Shown one piece after another: positions 9,323-17,645 of a stretch of DNA of 64,000 nucleotides (position 1 is its first letter; each line of letters begins with the position of its first letter). This DNA comes from Thermoactinomyces sp. DSM 45891 (GTDB taxonomy: Bacteria; Bacillota; Bacilli; Thermoactinomycetales; Thermoactinomycetaceae). A model generated the notes under the pieces. That model was not told where the DNA came from and made no database searches. It was given only the letters and a program-made list of their open reading frames with translations. The translations under genes were made by a program, and so were the position numbers. The DNA lies in the NCBI RefSeq assembly GCF_900119485.1, contig NZ_FPJZ01000001.1, forward strand, positions 412,053 to 476,052. The letters are read 5' to 3'.

Positions 9323-10021
9323 ATGTACAAAATTATGGTTGTAGAAGACGATCCTAAAATTGCTCAACTCTTACAAGACCATCTAACTCGTTATGAATTT
9401 CAAGTAGAAATTGCGACTCAATTTAACCAAATTACGGAAGAATTTATGAGAATTCAACCCCACTTGGTACTCATGGACTTAAATTTGCCAAGCTTTGACG
9501 GATTCTATTGGTGTAGACAAATTCGCCAGACCTCCAAGTGTCCGATTCTCTTCATTAGTGCTCGTGAAGGTAGTATGGAGCAAGTGATGGCTTTAGAAAA
9601 TGGAGCCGACGATTATATTACTAAGCCATTTCATTATGAAATCGTACTAGCAAAAATTCGCAGTGCCTTGCGCAGAGCGTATGGGACGTATGCGAATCAG
9701 GGTGAGCGAACTGTAGAAGTGGAGGGTCTAGTTCTATACCCTGAGCGAATGTTACTTACACTAAAAGATCAAAGTGTTGAATTGAGCCAAAAAGAAGCCA
9801 TACTAATAGAAGCACTCATGGAAAAGAAAATGCGCGTGGTAAGTCGAGATCAACTACTAGATCGACTGTGGAATGATCAACATTTTATTGATGATAATAC
9901 ACTTAATGTTTACGTAACTCGTGTTCGCAAGAAGTTTCGAGATCTTGGAATACAAGAAGCAGTTGAAACGGTAAGGGGATCAGGTTATATGCTAAAAGTA
10001 ACATGGAGTGGGGAAGCATGA
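9323..10021 (+). CDS. OmpR-family response regulator (BceR-like)
   Basis: Two-component response regulator, 232 residues. The receiver domain (1-120) has the acidic pair EDD at residues 8-10, the phospho-acceptor Asp in LVLMDLNLP near 51, and the Lys in YITKPF near 101. The C-terminal winged helix (about 130-228) shows the OmpR pattern ending in TVRGSGYML. ATG at 9323 chosen with AGAGGAT upstream. It overlaps the histidine kinase by ATGA. The neighbours (intramembrane-sensing kinase, Bce-type permeases) identify it as the controller of a peptide-antibiotic detoxification module. The two CTTAC-N6-GTAAG repeats downstream are its likely sites. Confidence 0.9.
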   Translation: MYKIMVVEDDPKIAQLLQDHLTRYEFQVEIATQFNQITEEFMRIQPHLVLMDLNLPSFDGFYWCRQIRQTSKCPILFISAREGSMEQVMALENGADDYITKPFHYEIVLAKIRSALRRAYGTYANQGERTVEVEGLVLYPERMLLTLKDQSVELSQKEAILIEALMEKKMRVVSRDQLLDRLWNDQHFIDDNTLNVYVTRVRKKFRDLGIQEAVETVRGSGYMLKVTWSGEA

Positions 10022-10998
10022 GGTTATTTTTTCGAGAGCATATTCCTCTTTTAGCTTTTTACTTTATCCAAATGGCTTTATTTCCCCTGCTTTACTGGCT
10101 CGATGGCTATAAGCAGTTGCCCATCATATTTTACTCGATGGGATTAAGTTTGTTTTTCTTAACCACTTACTTGTTCCAACGCTTCATCAGCCACAAAACA
10201 TTTTATCGTCGTATGTCCCAAACAATGGATGCTTTAGATGATGCAATGCAAAAATCAGGAGACTCTCCCCTTCCTGAAGCACTGGATTATTTAATGGAGA
10301 GACAGTTCCAATGCTACCAAGATGAAATTATTCACTACAAGAAAAAACTACAGGATCACATTACATTTATTAATCAATGGGTTCATCAGATGAAAACACC
10401 CATTTCCGTGATCCATCTAACGATTCAAGATGGCGATAACGAGCAGAGTAAGAGCATTCAGGAAGAGCTGGACCGCCTCCGAAAAGGCTTGGACATGGTA
10501 CTATATGCTTCTCGCTTAGATGAATTTGAGCATGATTTCCATGTAAAACCTATCTCCTTAGCACCTCTGGTCAAAAAAGTGATCGCAGAGAATCGCCGCC
10601 TATTTTTCCGGAATAAAGTATATCCTGATATTCAAGTTCCAGATGATCTTACCGTTTACAGTGATGAAAAATGGCTGGCCTTTATTCTGAATCAATTACT
10701 AACAAATGCAGTTCGATACTCTGCTGGAAAAGGGCAAAAGATTACGTTTCAAGGAAAGCAAGCTGGTAACTATGTGGCGTTAGAAGTATGCGATCACGGT
10801 ATCGGAATCCCAAAGCAAGATTTACGACGTGTGTTTGACCCCTATTTCACAGGCGAACATGGTCGGGAGTATCAGGAATCCACCGGAATGGGCTTGTACT
10901 TAGTACGTGAAATCTGTAAAAAACTAAATCATAGAGTAATAATTGAATCAGAAGTCGGAGTAGGGACAACGGTGCGCCTTAGCTTTGACCATGTCTGA
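10018..10998 (+). CDS. Intramembrane-sensing histidine kinase (BceS-like)
   Basis: Sensor kinase of 326 residues. Two transmembrane helices near residues 10-30 and 36-56 are joined by only a few residues, so there is no extracellular sensor domain; this is the mark of BceS-type kinases that read the state of a partner ABC transporter. DHp motif WVHQMKTPIS with the phosphorylated His, N-box LNQLLTNAVRYS, and G-box CDHGIGIPKQ with VFDPYFTGEHGR. The ATG at 10018 overlaps the regulator stop codon (ATGA), with GGGGAAG before it. The following terminator separates it from the transporter genes, which must therefore have their own promoters. Confidence 0.9.
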   Translation: MRLFFREHIPLLAFYFIQMALFPLLYWLDGYKQLPIIFYSMGLSLFFLTTYLFQRFISHKTFYRRMSQTMDALDDAMQKSGDSPLPEALDYLMERQFQCYQDEIIHYKKKLQDHITFINQWVHQMKTPISVIHLTIQDGDNEQSKSIQEELDRLRKGLDMVLYASRLDEFEHDFHVKPISLAPLVKKVIAENRRLFFRNKVYPDIQVPDDLTVYSDEKWLAFILNQLLTNAVRYSAGKGQKITFQGKQAGNYVALEVCDHGIGIPKQDLRRVFDPYFTGEHGREYQESTGMGLYLVREICKKLNHRVIIESEVGVGTTVRLSFDHV

Positions 10999-11003
10999 TA
11001 ATG

Positions 11004-11040
11004 AAAGCAAACCCCTTCCAGTTTGAAAGGGGTTTGCTTT
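11004..11040 (+). terminator. Terminator after two-component operon
   Basis: Thirteen-bp stem (aaagcaaacccct with its complement aggggtttgcttt) with a roughly 10-nt loop; the 3' arm ends in TTT. It isolates the regulator/kinase operon from the permease gene. Confidence 0.85.
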
Positions 11041-11048
11041 CCGCACAT

Positions 11049-11120
11049 CTTACAGAAAAGTAAGGAAAGATTAATCTAATTACATAGTACTCCGTCTCCT
11101 TTCCCTCTATATTTAGAAGT
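11049..11120 (+). promoter_or_regulatory. Predicted response-regulator site and promoter, permease 1
   Basis: Perfect inverted repeat CTTAC-N6-GTAAG at 11049-11064, followed 59 bases from its start by a TATATT -10-like hexamer with no good -35. An ungapped, recognisably similar 66-base block recurs before the ATPase gene (13215), including the repeat, GTAAGGAAA, a TCTCC block and TACATT at the same spacing. A weak -35 with an upstream activator repeat fits Bce-type target promoters. That the regulator at 9323 binds here is inferred. Confidence 0.72.
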
Positions 11121-11236
11121 ACTAGCTGGACAATCAAGTATAAAAATATTTTCTATAAACATGCTATCAGTAGATCAATCGCAATCGGTACCCTTATTAC
11201 CTCATGAAGGAAATCGTATCGATGGAGGGACCGCTC

Positions 11237-13189
11237 ATGAGATTTCGACAATTTGCATTCAATAATATACGCAGAAATACTTTTACTTATATTGCTTACT
11301 TTTTGAGTAGCTCATTTGCTGTCATGACCTTTTTTACATATCTTATATTTGTATTTCATCCGGACATTACAAAAACTCCTATCGGATTACCTGCCTCTTA
11401 TGGGATGAAGGTTGCTGCCGTTATCACATTTATCTTTTCATTCTTATTTGTCCTTTACTCGATTAGTGCCTTTCTGAAAGCCCGCCTAAAAGAATTTGGA
11501 ATCCTAACCATATTAGGTGCACACCGAAAGCAACTAAACTACCTCATATTCTTAGAAAATATGTTTATCGGTACCACCTCGGTGATCACCGGAATGTTTT
11601 GCGGACTTCTCTTTTCCAAGCTGTTTCTACTATTTGGAGAGAATGTACTCGATCTAAAGCTACCTATGTATGTTCCCATGAATGCCATCTGGATCACCAT
11701 AGCCGCCTTTATGGGGCTGTTCTTGATCCTCTCCTTCATGACAACCATCCTTATTCGCCAACGCAGGGCACTCGAAATGGTACAAGGATCTACCAAACCA
11801 AAAAAAGAGCCAAAAGCATCTATTTGGCTAGTATTACTATCAGTCGTATCCCTCATATTAACCCCTATCCTCGTGTTACAAGGTGGATTTATCAATCTTT
11901 CACTCGCTCTTCTATTTGATATGATTGGGCTTTATTTCTTTTTTACACAACTATTTGTTTTCATCATTCGTTTATTAAAAAAGAATCGGCGATACTCTTG
12001 GTATGGGTTAAACATACTATGGATTACAGAATTAGCTTATAAGATGAAAGACAGCGCTCGCATGTTCTTCATGATCACAATCGTAGCTACCATGGCATGT
12101 ACGACAGCCGGTTCTGTCTTAGCCATCCAGCGATATATTGAATATACCTATACAGAAAACCCTTTTGCCTATACCGTTCACTATTTCGATTTAGACACCG
12201 AGGCTAATAAAAAAATCATCCATGTAGCGGAAAAGTTAGAGCAGACGTTAAAAAAGGAAGGAATTTCTTATCAGAAGTTTCGTCTTAATACAGTAGACAT
12301 TCGTTTTCAACATTTAGGATATCTTGGTCTTATCCGTCAATCGGAATATCAGGAGATAGCAAAAACTCTTTCCTGTCCGAACGTTTCCCTACAAGATCGT
12401 GAAGCCCTTTTTATCCCCTCTAACCTGGCGCCGATAAATGAATCAATTAATAAGCTAACACATTTAACGTTTGTAAATCAAAAACTATCTAGTAAGGTAG
12501 AAAGGCTCAAAATAAAACATCAATACCCGGAATCACTACTTCAACGAGAAAACCTAGTAGTGGTAAATGATCATACCTATGACCAGATTATCGAAGCCCT
12601 AGCTTCTGATCCCTATACACTCAATCAAATTGATCAATATCTACTTCCAAAGTGGAACGACCAAGTACTGCCTGATGTGAATTCACCAGAGGTACAAATG
12701 GGGATTGAATTATCAAAATGGGAAGAGACTTTCTTTGATAACGACAAAGTAGCACGGGATGGTTTTATCATGAGTCGCGCTGAAGATTACTATTCGTTGA
12801 AACAGGTAACGAGCCTTACCATTTTTATCGGCACCTTCATTATCGCGATCTTTTCCATCTTTATCGCTAGCTTCTTATATTTCAAGCTATTTATCGATTT
12901 ACAACAAGATCAACGGTACTATCACGAACTATCTAAAATGGGATTAAGTCATAAAGAAATGAGAAGAGCTGCGACGAAACAAATAGCCATTCTTTTCTAT
13001 ATTCCTCTTTTCTTTTCTGGAATCCAAACACTCGTAGCATTATCAGCCTTAAATCCACTATTCCCTGTCGCCACTAGTACCATATCGACCGGCCTATGGG
13101 CAATCGGCATCTTCATTGCTATCCAAACCGTCTATTTTCTAATCGTCCGTTCTCGTTACTTAGCACAGTTAAAGAAAGTAATGGTGTAA
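11237..13189 (+). CDS. Bce-type ABC transporter permease 1
   Basis: FtsX-superfamily permease of the BceB type, 650 residues, matching the family length. Several N-terminal membrane helices are followed by a large extracytoplasmic domain (roughly residues 310-520) and then three C-terminal helices. It would sense and release peptide antibiotics from lipid II-cycle targets and signal to the kinase. The ATG at 11237 has GGAGGG seven bases upstream and gives the MRFRQFAFNNIRRN start shared with its paralogue at 14283; 36 of the first 44 residues are identical. The extracytoplasmic domains differ more. It is preceded by its own regulator-like repeat. Confidence 0.88.
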   Translation: MRFRQFAFNNIRRNTFTYIAYFLSSSFAVMTFFTYLIFVFHPDITKTPIGLPASYGMKVAAVITFIFSFLFVLYSISAFLKARLKEFGILTILGAHRKQLNYLIFLENMFIGTTSVITGMFCGLLFSKLFLLFGENVLDLKLPMYVPMNAIWITIAAFMGLFLILSFMTTILIRQRRALEMVQGSTKPKKEPKASIWLVLLSVVSLILTPILVLQGGFINLSLALLFDMIGLYFFFTQLFVFIIRLLKKNRRYSWYGLNILWITELAYKMKDSARMFFMITIVATMACTTAGSVLAIQRYIEYTYTENPFAYTVHYFDLDTEANKKIIHVAEKLEQTLKKEGISYQKFRLNTVDIRFQHLGYLGLIRQSEYQEIAKTLSCPNVSLQDREALFIPSNLAPINESINKLTHLTFVNQKLSSKVERLKIKHQYPESLLQRENLVVVNDHTYDQIIEALASDPYTLNQIDQYLLPKWNDQVLPDVNSPEVQMGIELSKWEETFFDNDKVARDGFIMSRAEDYYSLKQVTSLTIFIGTFIIAIFSIFIASFLYFKLFIDLQQDQRYYHELSKMGLSHKEMRRAATKQIAILFYIPLFFSGIQTLVALSALNPLFPVATSTISTGLWAIGIFIAIQTVYFLIVRSRYLAQLKKVMV

Positions 13190-13214
13190 GAATCGGACAT
13201 GCAAGGTATGCTAT

Positions 13215-13286
13215 CTTACAAAGAAGTAAGGAAACGGTAAGCTAAATCCATGGTAGACATTCTCCCTTTCCTTTACATTTGATATA
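13215..13286 (+). promoter_or_regulatory. Predicted response-regulator site and promoter, ATPase gene
   Basis: Second CTTAC-N6-GTAAG inverted repeat at 13215-13230, with TACATT 59 bases from its start, aligned without gaps to the copy at 11049. It gives the ATPase gene its own regulated promoter although it lies in line behind permease 1. Confidence 0.72.
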
Positions 13287-13333
13287 TAAGATTTATACAT
13301 CGAATCAATCGATCTACGAGAGGAGCTCAAAAA

Positions 13334-14104
13334 ATGGGCATGTTGGAAATCCAAAAACTAAGCAAAATTTATAACGGTAAGGTGTCAACACGGGCACTTA
13401 ACAATATTGATCTTACAATCGAGCAAGGAGAATTTGTAGGAATCATGGGTGCTTCCGGAAGCGGGAAAACCACCCTTCTAAACATGGTATCCACCATTGA
13501 TACACCTAGCTCAGGAAAAATCTTGATTAATAATCAAAACCCTCACCAAATGAAGAAAAACCAACTAGCGCAATTTCGCCGCCGCCAATTAGGTTTTGTA
13601 TTCCAAGACTTTAACTTACTGGATACCTTAACCATCGCCGAAAACATCGTGTTACCTTTAACGTTAGAGAAAAAAAGCTTGAGGGAGATGGATCAGAAGC
13701 TAAAAGCAGTTGCAGAGAAACTAGGCATTGTTGAGATTTTGAACAAGCGCACCTATGAAGTTTCCGGTGGACAACGCCAAAGAGCGGCCATCGCACGAGC
13801 CACCATCCACTCTCCAGTCCTCTTACTAGCGGACGAGCCTACTGGTGCACTGGACTCGAAATCATCTCGAAATGTAATGGAAATGATGGAGAAAATCAAT
13901 CAAACAGACGGTACTACAACCATGTTAGTTACGCATGATCCTCTAGCAGCAAGCTATTGTCACCGTGTTGTCTTCATTAAAGATGGTGAGTTATATAACG
14001 AAATCCATCGTGGACAAAACAGACAAGAATTCTTCCAAGAAATTATCGATATGTTGTCATTCTTGGGCGGAAATGCACACGAACTTTCAGCAGTTCGCGT
14101 TTAG
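13334..14104 (+). CDS. Bce-type ABC transporter ATPase
   Basis: ATP-binding subunit, 256 residues, of the MacB/BceA type. Walker A GASGSGKTT near residue 38, Q-loop VFQDFNLLDTLT, signature VSGGQRQRAAIARA, Walker B LLLADEPTGALD, and the H-loop VTHD. ATG at 13334 with GAGGAG seven bases before it. It sits between two paralogous permeases and is the only ATPase of the locus, so it may serve both. A terminator follows at 14181, so the second permease is probably transcribed separately. Confidence 0.93.
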   Translation: MGMLEIQKLSKIYNGKVSTRALNNIDLTIEQGEFVGIMGASGSGKTTLLNMVSTIDTPSSGKILINNQNPHQMKKNQLAQFRRRQLGFVFQDFNLLDTLTIAENIVLPLTLEKKSLREMDQKLKAVAEKLGIVEILNKRTYEVSGGQRQRAAIARATIHSPVLLLADEPTGALDSKSSRNVMEMMEKINQTDGTTTMLVTHDPLAASYCHRVVFIKDGELYNEIHRGQNRQEFFQEIIDMLSFLGGNAHELSAVRV

Positions 14105-14180
14105 GAGGAATAAATACCTAAGTACTATATCTTCAATATGGAAAGAACTTAATCAAAACGACTAATTTTACTATATACAT

Positions 14181-14217
14181 CAGAGGGATCTGTTTTTATT
14201 ACAGATCCCTCTGTTTT
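14181..14217 (+). terminator. Terminator between ATPase and permease 2
   Basis: Perfect 13-bp stem cagagggatctgt/acagatccctctg with a 7-nt loop, followed by TTTT. A TATAAT at 14236-14241 just downstream (weak -35) could restart transcription for permease 2. Confidence 0.88.
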
Positions 14218-14282
14218 AATGGAATAAGAATACGGTATAATAGCTTCACTCTGCAAGCAACACTCCATGGAGGAACTACTTT

Positions 14283-16223
14283 ATGAGCTTTCGACAGTTT
14301 GCGCTAAATAACATACGCAGAAATGCTTCTACCTACATTGCTTATTTTCTTAGTAGCTCATTTGCTGTCATGATCTTTTTTACTTATCTTGTATTTATTA
14401 ACCATCCTGACATTTTGAAAGCTCCGACCGTCTTTTACGGGATGACCCTAGCTTCCCTCATCACCTTTTTCTTTTCATTTTTGTTTATACTTTACTCGAT
14501 GAGTGCGTTTCTAAAAGCTCGCCTAAAAGAATTTGGCATTTTAACTATACTAGGGGCACAACGAAAACAACTAAACTACTTGATTTTTCTAGAAAATATA
14601 ATGATAGGCACAGCTTCCGTAAGTACAGGAATGTTTTGCGGTCTCCTCTTCTCCAAGCTATTTTTATTGTTTGGAGAGAATATACTCGATTTAAAGCTTG
14701 CCATGTATCTACCCATGCAAGCAATCTGGATAACAGTAGCCTCTTTTATGGCACTCTTCCTTATTCTTTCTTTCATGACAACGATTTTCATTCGTCAACG
14801 AAAAGCGCTTGAAATCGTGCAAGGGTCTAACAGGCCTAAGAAAGAACCCAAAGCGTCCATCTGGCTTGCTCTACTATCAGCAATCTCCCTTTCATGCGCT
14901 GTTTACCTAATGACACAAGATGGGAATGAAAATATTGCATTGGCTATCTTATTTGATATCATTGGAGTTTATTTTTTCTTTACACAGCTATCTGTTGTCA
15001 TCATCCGATTATTAAAAAAGAATCGTCTTTTCTCTTGGCGCGGACTAAACTTACTATGGATCACCGAGCTAGCTTACAAAATGAAGGATAATGCTCGTAT
15101 GTTTTTCATCATTACCATGGTAACCACTATGGCATGTTCGACAGCTGGTTCTGTATTAGCAGTCCAGAACTATGGTGACAACACATACACCGAAGACCCT
15201 TTTGCTTATACCATTTCAAGCACAAGGAAACAAGATTCTACGAAAAATGTCATTTCTGTTACGCAAAAAATAGAACAAACCTTGAGACAGAAAGGGATAG
15301 CCTATCAAAGGTTTTCTTCGAACACGATAGGGCTTTCCTTTAAAAAGGTAGGTTATATACGGTTCATCCGCCATACAGAATATCTGGAAATGGCTAAAGC
15401 ACTCTCTCTTCCGCTTGTTTCCCTACAAGATCGTGAGGTCTTATTATTTAATTCCCCTTTGGTCACACGAGAAGACGTATCAGACAAGCTAACTCATTTA
15501 ACATTTGAAAATCAGCAACTAACTAGTTCACTCGGCAAAATCAAGATCAAAGACCATTACACAAAATCACTATTTCCATCAGAATATGTAGCAGTAGTAA
15601 ATGATAAAACGTATGATCAAATGGTACATGCTTTATCCTCTGAACCTGACATCATAGACCATAGATATCACTATCTAATCCCGAGTTGGGACAACCACGC
15701 CATACCTGACACCAATTCAATCGAGTTAAAAATAGGGCTAGAATTACAAAAATGGTATGATTCCCTCTCTGTTAATGAAAATGAACTCCTTGATGGTTAT
15801 ATAGACAGCCGTGCACAAAATCACTACACGTATAAACAGTTAACTAGTATCGCCATCTTTATCGGACTATTCATTGTGGCGATCTTTTCCATCTTTATAG
15901 CGAGCTTCTTATATTTCAAGCTATTTATCGACTTACAACATGATCAACGGTATTATCATGAATTATCCAAAATGGGATTAAGCTTAAAAGAAATGAAACG
16001 AGCTGTCACGAAGCAAATTTCCATTCTTTTCTATATCCCTTTGTTCTTCGCTGGAATCCAAACACTAGTAGGACTTTCTACTGTAAACCCCCTGTTTTCT
16101 TCGAAGACTAATACCTTAACATCCGGACTATGGGCGCTTGGTATCTTTACTGCTATCCAAACCGCTTACCTCTTAATCGTTCGTGCTCGTTACTTAGCAC
16201 AACTAAAACGTGTGATGGTATAG
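14283..16223 (+). CDS. Bce-type ABC transporter permease 2 (paralogue)
   Basis: Second BceB-type permease, 646 residues, with the same arrangement: N-terminal helices, large extracytoplasmic domain and three C-terminal helices ending in ARYLAQLKRVMV. ATG at 14283 with ATGGAGGAA upstream. Membrane parts are nearly the same as in permease 1, whereas the extracytoplasmic domain has drifted, suggesting a duplication followed by a change in peptide specificity. It has no regulator repeat before it and lies behind a terminator with a TATAAT hexamer, so its expression may not follow that of permease 1. No second ATPase gene accompanies it. Confidence 0.87.
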   Translation: MSFRQFALNNIRRNASTYIAYFLSSSFAVMIFFTYLVFINHPDILKAPTVFYGMTLASLITFFFSFLFILYSMSAFLKARLKEFGILTILGAQRKQLNYLIFLENIMIGTASVSTGMFCGLLFSKLFLLFGENILDLKLAMYLPMQAIWITVASFMALFLILSFMTTIFIRQRKALEIVQGSNRPKKEPKASIWLALLSAISLSCAVYLMTQDGNENIALAILFDIIGVYFFFTQLSVVIIRLLKKNRLFSWRGLNLLWITELAYKMKDNARMFFIITMVTTMACSTAGSVLAVQNYGDNTYTEDPFAYTISSTRKQDSTKNVISVTQKIEQTLRQKGIAYQRFSSNTIGLSFKKVGYIRFIRHTEYLEMAKALSLPLVSLQDREVLLFNSPLVTREDVSDKLTHLTFENQQLTSSLGKIKIKDHYTKSLFPSEYVAVVNDKTYDQMVHALSSEPDIIDHRYHYLIPSWDNHAIPDTNSIELKIGLELQKWYDSLSVNENELLDGYIDSRAQNHYTYKQLTSIAIFIGLFIVAIFSIFIASFLYFKLFIDLQHDQRYYHELSKMGLSLKEMKRAVTKQISILFYIPLFFAGIQTLVGLSTVNPLFSSKTNTLTSGLWALGIFTAIQTAYLLIVRARYLAQLKRVMV

Positions 16224-16241
16224 GGAGCATTATAATATGAA

Positions 16242-16273
16242 AAATGGATCTGCTCTCATGAACAGATCCATTT
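16242..16273. terminator. Terminator between permease 2 and dedA
   Basis: Eleven-bp perfect stem aaatggatctg/cagatccattt with a 10-nt loop, between convergent genes. The U-run is short (TTT), so it is moderate in strength. Confidence 0.7.
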
Positions 16274-16286
16274 CCCTCGTTTCTAT

Positions 16287-16895
16287 CTAGGTTACCTTTA
16301 CTATTCGTTTCCAAGTCCGCCGAGCATACCAGATCATAAATAAGGCACCTAACACATATGTGAGCACGAGTAGCACATGATCATATATTTTTAGATAACC
16401 TAGTACTAATCCCCACTCTAATCCTAAAGCAAATCCAAGGATCAGAAGTGCTACGTTCCAAATCAGAGAGCCAAGGGCAGTGAACAATAAAAATCGTCCC
16501 AATTTCATTCTTGATACACCCGCAAAGATCGAAATGACACTACGGAGAAACGGAATCATACGGCAAAAAAATATCATCCAGATCCCATAACGCCGGAACC
16601 AATCAAGAGTTCGGGAAACATCTTCCTTTTTTAACATGAGTATGCGCCCATAGCGATCCACTATTTGTTCCAGCAAATGGATTCGCAACATGTTCCCTAT
16701 AGAGTACAGGATACTCGCACCCACAACCGATCCTAACGTTGAAGCTATAATAACATCTGTAAACGTCAAACTTGTTTCCGTCACCATAAAACCACTTAAT
16801 GTTAAAACCATCACATATGGGATGGGCGGAGATACATTTTCTAGAGCAACTAATAAGAAAATCCCTATATCCCCAAGACCTTCAATAAAATCCAT
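16287..16895 (-). CDS. DedA family membrane protein
   Basis: SNARE-associated/DedA membrane protein, 202 residues. DedA proteins are implicated in undecaprenyl-phosphate or phospholipid flipping and in envelope stress resistance. Seen: an N-terminal re-entrant-type hydrophobic segment with ENVSPPIPYVMVLTLSGF, a middle FCRMIPFLRSVISIFAG (the conserved R-x3-R/G motif), and two C-terminal helices. ATG at 16895 chosen with GGAAG upstream; a TTG 36 bases further up is possible but has no good ribosome site. The gene lies next to the antibiotic-detoxification module, and a lipid-carrier role would fit that setting, but this is inference. Confidence 0.88.
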   Translation of the reverse strand: MDFIEGLGDIGIFLLVALENVSPPIPYVMVLTLSGFMVTETSLTFTDVIIASTLGSVVGASILYSIGNMLRIHLLEQIVDRYGRILMLKKEDVSRTLDWFRRYGIWMIFFCRMIPFLRSVISIFAGVSRMKLGRFLLFTALGSLIWNVALLILGFALGLEWGLVLGYLKIYDHVLLVLTYVLGALFMIWYARRTWKRIVKVT

Positions 16896-17059
16896 AATCC
16901 AAACTTCCAACCTTACAACCTCCAAAACCAATACAACGAAATATAATCATTTCGTAAATAATTATATATTTATTTAAACATATTCATGTCATATATCAAA
17001 GAATAATTCTATAAAAAAAACTACCTTTACAGCTAGCCATAAGCCAACCCAGAAGAGAC

Positions 17060-17479
17060 TTACCGGTAAATCCTCTTCAAAAAGTCCACAGATTGATGAA
17101 TCAACCCTTTTAACACATCTATATCAATATCAGCCACTTTGTTAATATACACGCAAGCCTTCCCAGTCGTATGTTTGCCAAATCTTTTTAACAACTCTCC
17201 CCTTGCTTCATCTCCTGGTGCAAAGTATAAACTAATCTTCGCCTTCCTAGGCGAAAAGCCAACTAACGGCGCATCTCCTTCGTGTCCAGAAGCATATCGA
17301 TAGTGATAAAAACCAAATCCAATAATACTAGATCCCCACATCTTTGCTGTATAACCTGTAGCCTCAGTAAAGATGTCTAATAATTGATATGCATCTGCTT
17401 TCTTCTTCTCGTTCGGTATGAGTTCAATAAACTCTATCACGCTATGCTCTGTCTCTTTCGTCTTACATTCATACGCCAT
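17060..17479 (-). CDS. DUF1801 domain protein
   Basis: Small soluble protein of 139 residues with the DUF1801 (YdhG-like) fold: the KMWGSSIIGFGFYHY block at about residues 48-62, the GFSPRKAKISLYF block near 75, and GKACVYINKVADID near 108. ATG at 17479 with AGGTGA five bases upstream; the GTG three codons earlier would overlap the ribosome site. The biochemical function of the family is unknown. Single-gene unit between dedA and the ABC exporter. Confidence 0.8.
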   Translation of the reverse strand: MAYECKTKETEHSVIEFIELIPNEKKKADAYQLLDIFTEATGYTAKMWGSSIIGFGFYHYRYASGHEGDAPLVGFSPRKAKISLYFAPGDEARGELLKRFGKHTTGKACVYINKVADIDIDVLKGLIHQSVDFLKRIYR

Positions 17480-17578
17480 AAAAATCACCTACTTTTTCTT
17501 TATCTAAAATGGTTTCTTTTTCAAGATGTTTATATGCTTTTTTCTGTTTCCTTACCCGATTCTTCTCAGCTAATTGTA

Positions 17579-17634
17579 GATCAAGAAGAAGTCCCTATAC
17601 CCTATTAGCAAGGAGGATGTACTTCTTCTTGATC
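17579..17634. repeat. Fourteen-bp inverted repeat downstream of bmrD-like gene
   Basis: Perfect arms gatcaagaagaagt (17579-17592) and acttcttcttgatc (17621-17634) around a 28-nt spacer that carries AAGGAGG on +. It lies 12 bases past the stop of the exporter gene on -. No U-run follows on either strand, so it is not a standard terminator; it may protect the mRNA end or act in processing. Confidence 0.6.
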
Positions 17635-17645
17635 CGTTGTATAGA

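Noticed and set aside
9323..16223. A lantibiotic biosynthesis cluster around the Bce genes
   Set aside because: No precursor peptide, modification enzyme or protease gene was found; the locus is only sensing and detoxification.
17600..17645. AAGGAGG-ATG within the inverted repeat at 17579-17634, suggesting a tiny ORF
   Set aside because: The ATG directly abuts the Shine-Dalgarno-like sequence (no spacing) and the frame stops after ten codons.
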